Source of the DNA: Argopecten irradians
Taxonomy: Eukaryota > Mollusca > Bivalvia > Pectinida > Pectinidae
DNA length: 64,000 nt
Reading direction: 5' to 3'
Assembly: GCF_041381155.1 (NCBI RefSeq)
Contig: NC_091134.1
Coordinates: 41,685,338 to 41,749,337 of the forward strand
Position numbers and translations under genes: made by a program. Positions 1 to 12,400 of the stretch are shown piece after piece; the first letter of the stretch is position 1; the number at the start of each line of letters is the position of its first letter. The notes under the pieces were generated by a model, which was not told the origin of the DNA, ran no database searches, and worked only from the letters and a program-made list of their open reading frames with translations.

Positions 1-204
1 TGTTTAATTATCATAGCATGCGTTCTAGAATATCTTTATTGAAGAATATATATGAAGCACCTAGCAAATTTTCCAACGGTACATGTACCTGTTTTTCCTA
101 TAATTTGCGGAACAATGCTAATTACAACATGTATACAAGATAACAAGCAGAAGTACAGTATTTAGGTAATGGATTCGATGTGCTTTATTTAAACTCTTTT
201 TAAG

Positions 205-1808
205 ATCTGCTCAACATTTGGTCAAACTGCTCCAGGAACGTTTGGTAAGCGTCAGGGGTATGAACTTTTTGTTCATGGAGGATGTTGTAATCAAGAATTG
301 TGTAACAAGCATTCACTACAGTCAACGTCAAACAAACCAGCTACCATACAGCCTTCGACTTCACAGCCCTCCACTACCTCTTTACCGACAACAAAAATGG
401 CGACAGCTAAGCCACCGACGACTACCAGAACAGTTAGGATGTCGACGACAACAATGCGGCCGACAACTACTAGAATTACATTGTCGACTGCGAAACTTAC
501 ACAACAGACAGGTAGATCGTTTCATGTTTATTTCCTTGATACCCAACACACATTTCTTTATTTATTTATTTATTCAATAATATAAATCGCCACAAACAAA
601 CATCCTAATGGTCAATAATACTATTATAACTCAGAACATAAACTTCTTCTTAGTTCAAATTCAAATAAAACGAGACAACATGCTTTGATTATCAAAAATA
701 CCTGAAATGCTAGACCGCATGGATTGCACAATAAATGTATAATGTTAGTATTTATCACGGTAATATGGTATTAATCATACACTTGTTATCATTTAAAAGT
801 TTTAAAACTTTACCATATCTGTAACTATTAGGTATATTTAAAGAGCATCTTTAATATATTATGGTATTTGAAAATATACTTTTGAACGTCACATTCCCCA
901 AGGCCATTTATGGGTTATTACAGTGAAGTTTGACTGGTGTACAGCACCGATGGATATTTGTGTTGTGTTTACTATTTGTGTTAATTTTCTTCTAAATATT
1001 TTGGGTCTTCATTTACTTTTAATCAATCTTTTAATAATTGCACATAATGACACATTTGCCCATAGCATCAAAGACAGGCACTAGTCTCGTAAATATGAAA
1101 ACATCACTAAAACATTCTTGATATTTTTGACTCTGCTAGTTGTATGATCAAGATTTAAAACTAGGGGGAGATAATCTAGTATTAGAGCTCTGCTGAGAAA
1201 ACCCTTTTTAATACTAAAAATTAAATTAAAATTATTTAATTGATTAAACAAAAAGATCCATTGGAGAGGAACAACAATAATGTTAGTCTGATTTTTTTCT
1301 CTGATATTTCTCATTTTAATTATACAACAATCATATACATATATTACTTGTTTCTTGATGATAGCTGCAGCTGTTGTGACAACGCTGTACCCTTGCAAAG
1401 ATTACGACAATTCCGGTTACTGTACACAGTTCGGACCAATTATTTGCAAAACAACCGATCCAGCATCGAAAAAGTTTGCCCTATCTAACTGCGCTTTAAC
1501 CTGTAATGAATGTGACGAGTTTTATGGTAAATATATTAAACGTAATAAACTGTTAAACAGCTTAATTAATTATTCATATTTTTTCAAGATGTATTTCCTT
1601 GATAAAGATAGGGTTAAATAGAAGTGAAAAACATGATACAGCTTGTAAAAGATATTGGGATAATGTACGTTTTTTTTTTAAAATTTTTATTCAGAATGCA
1701 ATTTTTTATTCTGGAAAACACGACTCTCTTGTATAAAAATTCTGAAAAAAATACTTATTTTGTTTTATAGATTACTTAGCCCGAGGAGAAATAACTATTC
1801 AGCCTTAG
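205..1808 (+). CDS. Gene A (3' end only): LU domain, Thr/Pro-rich linker, ShKT domain
   Basis: This is the last part of a gene that enters from the left edge. Three exons fit splice rules and keep one frame: 205-511, 1365-1526 and 1771-1808, 507 nt in all, ending in TAG. The first encodes the C-terminal third of a Ly6/uPAR domain (ICSTFG..., FGKR, GGCCNQELCN), matching exon 8 of genes B to D, then a Thr/Ser/Pro-rich stretch like a mucin linker. The second encodes a canonical six-cysteine ShKT domain (pattern CKDYD...C...C...C-ALT-C-NE-C). The third adds a 12-residue tail. Genes B to D carry a C-type-lectin-like domain at this place, so A has a different C terminus. The product should be secreted; its N terminus lies outside the window. 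Known ShKT domains act as channel blockers or as protein-interaction and enzyme-associated modules, and nothing here says which. Confidence 0.7.
512..1364 (+). other. Gene A intron, no other feature
   Basis: AT-rich intron between the LU/linker exon and the ShKT exon of gene A, with a gtagat donor and an atag acceptor. An acceptor six bases further on (cag at 1370) would keep the same frame. I see no gene or clear repeat inside it. Confidence 0.5.
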
Positions 1809-4495
1809 GTAAGAATCGTGCATTGCGGTCCGAATAGAGAACTATTAATAATATTCATGAAATCAGTCATATTTAACGTTAAATGTTGTTTATTTAACGG
1901 TGATTGGTTGTTTGATTCCATTAACGTCCTATTAACAGCCAGGATCATTTAAAGACGACCTCCCGTGTATGGATGAAGTGCGCGCGTGGTTTCGGAGACT
2001 GCAGTATATCCGTGTTGCATATCTTTATTATATAGAAACTATTGAATTTTTATAATGATATCTCAAAGGAATACAAAAAATACTCATTATTACGTTCAGT
2101 CTAATAATATGACTTGTTTATAGAAATGGAACAGTTGCGGCAATTGTTTGTTAAAAAATGTTTATTATATCTATACTTTGAAATATATTTTCTGTTTACT
2201 TTCAGGATGTGTTTGCAGCGAATAATGAGAATTGTAATACTCCACGTATCATATTAAAGATAATATTGAATATTAATAATTTTGATATTTTATTTTATAC
2301 ATTGCATACTTTATTCATGAATGGTTCCATAGGAGTTATTGTGTATTTGTCTGTAGTTGAATGTGTTCCAATTACCCGATATATCGATCTTTGTTTCTCA
2401 TTTAGATGATAAAAATAAGAAAATAGGATAACATGTTTAGCCACAGACTACTCTACCGCAAAGTTTAGTAAAACATTTACTGATAAGTTAAAAAATACAT
2501 GTTACATTTTTTTTTTACAAAATAAATATTTATTTATAATAAACATCACAACAAAATACACATCTGTCCTCTCACAGAAGAGACTTATTCGTCGTTCACA
2601 TTTTCAATTACACATATCCTCAATTACACTTCATAAATCAATGATAAATAATTCGTAAAATATTCGCTAAATGAACATTGCACACTATATATCACAGTCA
2701 GTGTTAATAAGAAGTATCAAAGAATGCACAGACAATAGTTGCACAAAGTTGGTTTTTCACTTAAATATTATTACTACCGTATATAACGCGCCCCATAGAA
2801 CACATTCTTAGAGAAATTGCTCCATACAAGCATGGTTTACATAAAAGCGAAATCCAATGTTACCATGCAGTTATGGTAAACAAACTCGGCTAGTATTGTT
2901 GTATATAGTGACCAAGCCTAGCAAGTGTAAACAATGCATCTATGCTAACATAGCAAAGAATAAAAATTACCAGAATATATATTAATATAGCATAAGATAA
3001 AATAAAAACTGTATTCACTACAATTAAAAAGAATGAGTTAAGAATCCCAAAGTTATTTGATCAGGTTTTCTCTCTGATAAAAGTTTGAGTTGACCTCAAA
3101 GCATTTGGCAATTGGTTCCAATCCAGATATAGAGCTGATCTGAGTAAAACCTGGTTTATAAGACAGCTTATATAGACAACTCGTACACTTTTACATCTTT
3201 GTGTAGTTATGCTGCTTGGTCATTTGTCTGATGAAAGTGACAGGATACACACCACACAAGTCATCAAACCGTGACATATTCACTGATTGTTGAGTAATAT
3301 CATTACATAAACAATACTTTCCAATAAAGAATCTGAATACGATAACATAAAGAAACATGATAAGTCGAAAACACTATCTACTAAGAAAAAAACAAACATC
3401 TGTTCGACTACATGAACATCTACACGTAACCATTAACGGCTGTGAAGGCCCGGCAGCGCCTTGTCTGGCTTTGGCACTATTTAAAACCATATTCTACAGT
3501 GATGTTGATATAACGTCTGTTTTGATTGGATTATTTTTTATGATCTAATACCCTTTGGATTTATAAAATAATTGAGGTAAGTCTAATATTAAGCCCGAAG
3601 TCTAAATTATCCAATGACCAGTCTAGCATTAATTAACGACGTTACCTTACCCTGCCAACCGTAAACGGTCATGAACACTTTATCAAATTCACAATATACA
3701 ACTACTTCTGATCCAGTGCTTGGAGTAAATTGACATGCACACTTTGTCAAGTTATAAAGTGTACAGCTACTTAGTTAGGTAAGAGTAACTTGATTATTGA
3801 TATGGGCCATCCTATCAAAGTGCAACGTTAGAGTTAATACCTTCACAGTTCAACTAATATTAAAGATTTACCCTCCACGTAACGTGTAGTCACCATAGAA
3901 AATGGCGAGGATAGTAACACGATTTGGAGTCTTTAGGTGTTTCCATTGTCTTTGAGTAAAATTGTGAAAATTTGAACAACAAAGCGAATGCTAACACCGA
4001 CACAGATTATCAGTGATAGAGAGCTACATGTATATAGACACATATATCTCGATTGAGAACCAGGTCGTTTTTTAACAAACGTTTCGATCTTAACATTATC
4101 TATATATCTGTACACCATAATCATTCCATAGATAATTTATAGCTGACTTTATTTTCTCCTTATATCCGTTGAAATTACAACAGGAGTACACCATGATATT
4201 TCCGTTGACTGGCCATGATAACTATTGCCATCAATTGGCTCTTAACAATCGACGATATGAATCAAACCAAGTGTGATATAAATATCAGTTAGTGACAAAA
4301 ATCGCCAGACTGTCATCCCTCTTTCCCTCTCTGAAGACTTTAAGAATAGGGCATTAAAGCGTCAATCCGGCTATACACTAAACCGTGGTCATTACTTAAT
4401 TAATCTTGAGGCAAAAATACTTACCTCTTTTGGGGAATATAGAATTATGTAAGCGGTGCGGCTGACACATCAAAAGCTTTAAGTTTGTTGTGATC
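1809..4495. other. Spacer between genes A and B, first part
   Basis: No convincing gene. Positions 1900-1995 contain a repeat fragment with the motif acgtcctattaacagccagg, the reverse complement of the usual SINE tail, followed by gacgacctcccgtgtatgg; a similar fragment lies at about 4732-4815. An AT-rich run at 2505-2545 has several AATAAA-like words on the minus strand, but no open frame runs into it. The remaining ORFs are short and unlike any family I know. Confidence 0.4.
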
Positions 4496-4715
4496 TGGGG
4501 CCGTGGTGGCCGAGTGGTTAAGATGTACCGACATATTACCACATGCCCTCCACCTCTGGGTCGCGAGTTCGAATCCCATGTGGGGCAGTTGCCAGGTACT
4601 GGCCGCTGGTCGGTGGTTTTTCTCCGGGCTCCGGCTTCCCTCCACCAACAAACCTGGCACGTCCTTAAATGACCCTGGCTGTTAATAGGGCGTTTAACTA
4701 ATCAAACAAAACAAA
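4496..4715 (+). mobile_element. tRNA-derived SINE, full length
   Basis: The head resembles a tRNA gene, with an A box (tggccgagtgg) and a B box (gagttcgaatccc), so it could be transcribed by RNA polymerase III. The body has the conserved ctggtcggtggtttttctcc segment, and the tail reads gaccctggctgttaataggg and then aatcaaacaaaac. An 11-bp target-site duplication, ttgttgtgatc, flanks it at 4485-4495 and 4716-4726. Further copies lie at 45816, 61445 and, inverted, at 30422. Confidence 0.85.
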
Positions 4716-6489
4716 TTGTTGTGATCGGTAGGTTGATTTGGTTACACGTCCTATGAACAATAAAGATCCTTTAAGGACGGCCTCTGTACGCAATGTGTTG
4801 AATGTGTAAATGGCTGGACAGTCTGAGAGGTTTCGTTATACAGTAGACCCGCAATAATCCGGGCCACGGTAATCCCGATATTCGCAATCCGATCGGATAT
4901 ATTACGAAATGATTTGCATGTTTAACAATGTCATCCGACGGGTTGGCCTGAGGACGCAAGTGTACGGATTCCAATTTGGTCCAATGTATCTGTATCTTTG
5001 TAATAATGGAACTGAAGTGATATCTCACATACATACAAACATTTCTGTATCACACTAGTAAGATTGAAGTGATGTTAGCAGTGCACCTATTTCAAAGCAG
5101 AATTATTTAAAGTATTACATATACGTCAAGAATGGAATTACACGAGTTATCGCCCTTCTTCCTTCAATGAATGAGACCATGAGTTAATCATAGTACCTTA
5201 TATGTTGTTAAATACGAAAAGTGATTATCAACAAACGTTATTTAATTTCGTCAATTATACAAAAACATTTTAACGGGCATGTTGAAAACATTAAAGATAA
5301 TACATACGATGTATGAATGTACAGCCCGAAAACTAAATATTCCTTCCCCGCCGTAAAACACATTTTAACGGAACCAACGTTGATTTTAAACTCTTATGAT
5401 CCCCGAAATAAGAAACTGATAATTACATAGCATTGCATCAATTTCACATCATCGATATTGTGGCTATTGAGGACAGAAACTACTGCCCAAAATTGCACAG
5501 ACTGTTCTATTCAGCTGGAATTTATGGCCTCGTTTTCCTGTGCGCTGATAGTATTCTGATACATTATATCTTAAATCAATTAATAGCGTGACGCAGTAGA
5601 AGTCATCAGATTACAGAAACGGGTCTTTACTATCTTTATTTATATTTCACAGTATTAATGATATAGTAATAAAATAATATTGGGATATGAGTGTTTGTTG
5701 GGGTGAATAATGACATGACTTTTTATAATGTTTACAACTGGTACCGTTAGTACTGGGCAGGTACAGGTCAAAGTGTTCACTGGTAATTGTAATTTCGTTT
5801 ACATAAACATTTAAAAAGCTCAGAGGAATTGGGTATAAATACAACAGATTGTGCCTACAGAGTCAGTTGCTGTTTCCATGTTACTGCGTTTGGAGGGGTT
5901 TCAAGAACACATATAATCTCTTCAATATTCGAAATTCATTTTGGGACTATTTTGTCAATGAAATTATTACACTACAATCTCAACCAGTCAGAAGCGACGT
6001 TACAAACGGCGACGCCATTTTTACTTTTATGGGCCGATAAAGTAAATTTTTAAGCCAATGAAAATGCTCGTTACGATCAAAATTGAAATATTCCAGAATG
6101 GACCAACATAGTCATATGCAAAACATAATAGAACTAGAGCACAAGGCTCAAATAGAATTAATATTACATCAATTAGAGAAACACTCGACTAACTAATCAG
6201 ATACTATCTATAAGCCTTTCGTTTTAAAATATGAATTTTTTTTCTGAATATTTTTGGTTATACTTACATTATTCGTTTAAAATGTATGCTACTACCAGTA
6301 TTAAATAGACACCATTAAAGCATAATAGGGCCTCGTACTAGAGACATTGACGACAACTCGATTGTGTATTGTATGTCAATAAAGATAACATAGCGACAGC
6401 GCTCGACTAAACTAGAACCATACTTTATCTGTGAATAAGGTAACATTTACCATCTGTTTGTGGATTCCATAACTCTTTTACAGACTGAA
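4716..6489. other. Spacer upstream of gene B
   Basis: Holds a repeat fragment at about 4732-4815 (acgtcctatgaac...ttaaggacggcctc) and otherwise AT-rich unique-looking DNA. No gene is seen. The promoter of gene B must lie in its right-hand part, but I could not place a TATA box or initiator with confidence. Confidence 0.35.
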
Positions 6490-9400
6490 ATGATTATACT
6501 GATTATAGGTAAGTTTAAAGTTTATATGCTATCATTTATACGTTGTTAGAACTTGTACCACATAATTTTTGTCAGAATAAAACACTTAAGGCAATTAACG
6601 TATGTTTATTTGATTATGTATATTTTATCGTTATAATCTCTTAAACTGTTTACGTAAATCTTTACATCTTGGATACAATTCCAATTGAATAACAGATGCA
6701 TTTATTTTGAAAATAACTTTGCCCATCACTATCTATCTATTGAAAAATAATAAGATGAACAATTAAATTGAATCTGTTTAGACGAACATGAACTTCTTGT
6801 TTTTCATTCAGATTGAATTATCTATTAATTTTTAAAAATGAATTTTGCTCATCATAATTTATGGATAAATTGATTTCAAAATGTGCTATAAGTATCCTGT
6901 CTATGCTCTCTATGCTAGTCGGTTTAAAATTCCTGTGCCATAACCATTCTTCAACAAAAAGATGGGGAAATTTGCTTGAATTGCTGCCGAGAATTGGAAA
7001 TTGTATTTTAGTGTCACTCATATCTGTTTGTGGGAGGATAAGTACGGTACGGGAATTTTAAACCTACAAGTACGGAGAAGACCCATATAACACATTACTG
7101 ATTGTATTTTGAACAGACAGTGATATTTATAACAATAAAAATATTTGTTGTCGACAAAATATACGTTTGTCGCTGTCAATGTTTCGATGTAAAGTGTGAA
7201 AATTTTCTATTATGGTGACGTCACCATTGATACATTGACGTTGCGTAATGATTTTGAATCTCTAGATGAATCAGTGGAATCATACATGAAAATGTATTCT
7301 ATAAAAATAAAAATCGTTATAAATATTGGAGCCACAATTGAAAAAAACCAACTTTTGTGTTATTCCTAATCACACCAATTTGACACTTAAATAAGTGAGA
7401 CATCTATTTTCAAATAGCTAATTCACAACATATATCATTGATATATATATATATTTGTTTTTTCTTATATCAGCGTCCGTGTTGGTGACGGTGTCCCACG
7501 CCCAGACATGTGAGGATGTCAACTCCGCCATATGCCAAGACATGTTCTCCCTAGATCCAAACCTCTGTACCAAATCTTGTTTCTACTCCACCCTCTGTCC
7601 GCGTTTCTGTGGGAAATGCCGTACGTAAATGTATAACAATGTTTTGATATAATAAAATTACAAATATAATTCATTTCTATACTTTTTACGATATACGAAG
7701 CACACATATTAGATTAATTGATTTGGTAATGCAATAAACATTTTAGTTTCTAATGTTTCAGTTGTAATGTGATAACACATCACAAAGTTTACCTGAATTG
7801 TTTGAAAATCATTAGTTGAATAAGTAATGGTGTTTTGTTAAAAAGTATTATTATTATTACTAATCACATTCGATCGGATCGATTTTTTGCAAGTAGTTCT
7901 CTTTTCTGAAATAGAAAATGATGAAATTATTTAATCGACTACAGGAAAGACATATTAGCAAATTTTGTTTAAAACTTAGATCGGTATGTAGAACTCACAA
8001 AACATAGTGGTACTTAAAGGTAGGTTTCGCCCAATGAAATATAAAGACTACGAAATTGAAATTTATCCTATACATAGATATAATCTTCAGATCATTTTCT
8101 ATGCATACAGCGAACGATATGGGTGGTCAGTTGCCTAGCTTGACCAGGAAAATACTCCTCTAAAAATAGAGCGAAGTCAAGCTTTACATAGAACATGACG
8201 TATTTTTTCCAAAACGAGGCCGCAGCAACAAACGGAAGCGTGCAACAAAATGTCAAATAGAAGTGACAGTCTTGCCACGGCATGTTTAGTTAAAAAAACA
8301 ACAACAACAAATCGAAGTGCGAGGGACTGTTTATACATATCATATAATCTAAAACACTTCATGTTACTTACATACGCTCGCTAACTTTGTACACCAAATA
8401 TACATGTAGTTAGTCTGCGGTTGTTTGTGCTCTGGCATATGTGTTGAAAGTTACACGAGTCCCAACAGATCCCGGCAAGTTCCACTTGAGATGTGGCTTC
8501 TGTTTCTTCTATTGCTACATGCCATCTCTGAATTCAATTCCCTATAGATATCCTAGGGTGCTACCGAATCCATTATAATTTCCTCCACTTTGTTGCCGAT
8601 TCAGATATATTTTTTCATCTCACACACTTTCGTTCAGCCATTTTGTTTACTTTTAGTGCGTGACAATGCGCATGCGCCAAACTTCGACAACACAATCCAT
8701 CGCAGCTTCATTTGCATATTATTTTGTCTGACGGACACCGTAATAAATCAAGGATTTCCTTCAATTTTGGATTCAAGACACATTTGTTCAATCTCAAACA
8801 CATAAAGAAATTAAATTGAGATATTTTAATATGTTTTTTCATCTTTTCTTCCGCTTATCGAATTTCACAAAAAAATATTTATTTGGTTTGGCGAAACCTA
8901 CCTTTAACATACCGTATTTATGTGAAAATATTATCAATTATCTGAATTTAATCGTTAAAGATAAACTGTATAGTATAATACTTACTAATGTTTTAGTCAC
9001 TGCCGTATAGTAAAAACCAACACCAATTTAATGGCTTGCGATCTACTTTGAGAATTTACAATAACTTGCAGTTACAATGCCAACAAACCTAACGTGACGC
9101 TACCCAAATTGGTACACTTTTTGAAGAAATTGATAAAATTTTCTAATGTATGTTTTAATCCAGGTTTTTTTTTTAAACATTCCATAATTACCTGCCCCCA
9201 GTTTTAATTTTCCTGTTTTGTTTTCTTGTCAGCCGTGCATATATTTATAAATAGAGAGTTTTGCAGCATGTCCGGTCAAGCCTTGTGTGTCAGCAGGTTT
9301 GAGTACTCAAAATGGTACACCTCCAAGATTTGATTTGATAAATAAATGTCTAGACACGATAAAATGTTTTAATTCATTTAAGGAAAGTTTGAACAGATTT

Positions 9401-12400
9401 TATTTGATTTAAGTCACATATCTGTCAAATTATCCCATTCTAATATATATGGTGTTTTTAGGGTTGTCACGCGATGTCGTTTACCGGATTGGTTTTTTTT
9501 TTTTTTTTTTTTTTTTTTACAATTTCATTATTTTCATGTTTTGATAGAAATCATAAGCAACAGGAAAATAATATGATATATAAAAATTGCCACAGTTACT
9601 GTTAAGTACCTCAATTTTTGTTCAGGACAGTTATTGTAAGTTTAGATTGTAAACTAAAAATTCTGCTAATATATATTAAAAGTGTACCAATTTGGGTAGC
9701 GTACCAATTTGGGTAGTTTCACGTTAAACATTGTTCTTGCTTACCAATTTGGGTAGCGTACCAATTTGGGTAGTTTCACGTTAAACATTGTTCTTGCTTA
9801 CCAATTTGGGTAGCGTACCAATTTGGGTAGTTTCACGTTAAACATTGTTCTTGCTTACCAATTTGGGTAGCGTACCAATTTGGGTAGTTTCACGTTAAAC
9901 ATTGTTCTTGCTTACCAATTTGGGTAGCGTACCAATTTGGGTAGCGTCACGTTAAACATTGTTCTTGCTTACCAATTTGGGTAGCGTACCAATTTGGGTA
10001 GTTTCACGTTAAACATTACACTTATTTTGAATGATATTGTAGTTTTACTTATTTTCTATCACAGCATTGAAATGCTACTCTTGTCATGAAGTTGATAATC
10101 CGGATCTTTGTTATACAACTGCCCAGTGTCCATCTGCTGACCACGTAAGCATTTATTTCATCAGAATCAAAAGTGTACTTCAATACTTATAACCCTAAAC
10201 ATCATTGTCCCATTAACCGTAAAAGAAAGAAATAGATTGGTGTTAATTTGATAATAACTTTTCCATTCATAGAACTATAATGAATAAAAGGAACCTCTTA
10301 TATGTAATATGCATACATTATAAGTCTATATTGTGTGTGCATAAGATCAGAGAAACCATAAAGTCATCAATCATTGTCATATTGTCATGGCAACAAGGAT
10401 ACAATCTGTCCTAGTGAGATGTAAACACAAGTAGAAATTATAGATATTCAGGACTTTTGAAAACGTCAAAACCAAAAATAAGTTGTCAGTGGAAGCCAAG
10501 TGTACCATTCCGCATCATTCACACAAGTATATGTTACATCTTAATAGAATATACTTCTATAAGAACGTTGCAAAGTAAAATGTTTTACATATGCTTCATT
10601 GACAAAATATGATGTCCACTGGAAATTCATAAAAAATACATGAGGTCTACGGAATAACTGTTAATATTCGCGGGGGTTTTAATTTCACTAAACTCGAAGA
10701 TTCATCCAGATTTGGGAAATTTAATACCTCGCAAAATGTATCAAAATCATATTTTTACATATTACAGTCTTTATAAATTACGCTTTGAAAGGCTATAACG
10801 ATAACTTTCGAAAATAAACCCCCTCGAACAGTCTGCTTTAAATAAATAGTCATAGATATGTAACGGTTGACAGAAATTTAATGCACGGAAACCTTCAAAT
10901 AAAAAAGGAATTTAAATGTTGTATATTTCAGTTTTTGCATCGTGACACAATCATTCAATGACGACTTTAAGGATGTGTACAAACTTGGCTGCGCCTTAAA
11001 TACTGTAAGTATAATACATCATGATTTAAATGTAATTAGGAATATGTTGTCTAAGTGTTATTGTCTGTTTTCCAAGCTTTTGCAAGATGAAAAATTGAAA
11101 TTAAAATTAGCATCTATGTCACGTTTATAATATGCAAATAAAAAGAAAAAAACGCCTAAAACATTAAATGATCGTCAAAATTATTGCGTATTTGTTGTAA
11201 AAGTTGAACTTGTATAACATATTTCTGGTTATAAGACAGATGTCTGATTGTTTTGCTGTGACTTAGGTAAAACGATATTGATTACAGGTGTGCACATCAC
11301 ATTTTGGTCCTGGGATAGGGAAACGATACAGCAGTCTTTCAGAACGTAGTGAACTCCAGGGATCATGTTGCGGAACAGATCTGTGTAACGTCAAAAATCG
11401 TAATGTAACGACACCAGTAGTTCCAGTAACGACTCTGCCACCAACAATGGCGCCCACTACTACAAAGTCATTGTCCGTATCTATTTACCCTGATATACCA
11501 CGGGACTCACCTGATGATGACACAAATACGACAATGTCGCCAACATCTTCCCTTGCACCAATGACATCAGCGCCAATAGTCATGACGTCAGCGCCAGTTG
11601 TAACATCCGGTTTATGTCATGACATTGATGAGAGTATTTGTAACCGTCTAGAAACACATTTCCCTAACATGTGTTCTGTTGATTGTATCGCTAACGAAGT
11701 GTGCCCAAGGAAATGTGGAAAATGCAGTACGTATTAAATACATGTATTCCGTCTTTACAAATTAAAATGGTTAACTCCAATGAGGATAGGTATCGAGTGT
11801 GACGTCATTATTTCGTGAGTGCCATCCACATCGTTTTCTCCAAAAAGTATGACGTTACAGAAATACAGAATATCAATTATTGGCACACACGTTATATCTA
11901 TTTTAAACAATACAGAAGAATAAATTCCTTTATTTTAGGTTTTTTTATGAAATCTAATAATTTAAACTCATGAAGTTATAAACCATGTACATACCAGTGC
12001 AAAAATTCTTTTAGTGAATTAAAATGAGATAAAAACGTTTTGAAATTATCATTATTAAAGTTACAGTGTGCCGTAACTGGGTGAACATTTTGACATGTTA
12101 TTATTTTTCATTAATCTATTGAAAACCATCAGGTTTGATGGATTAAAATGTGAAAAGCACACAAAGCCACAGACGAAAATATATCACACCTTATAAATGT
12201 TAGTTACAACACAGAATGTTTGCATTGCTAACGTTCTTGCTTTTATGCTTTATGTATATTTCGGTGAAAATATCTGCAGAAGTCACTCTTCAATTGCTAA
12301 TAACACTGTAAAAATGTGCAATGAAATTGTAGAAAATAACTAAGGTTAATAATCTGATCATATGTACTCATTTCACTGCATTAAGATGTAAATACAGCTG

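Noticed and set aside
4496-4570. tRNA gene
   Set aside because: A and B boxes are present, but the sequence does not close into an acceptor stem and continues into a SINE body with target-site duplication.
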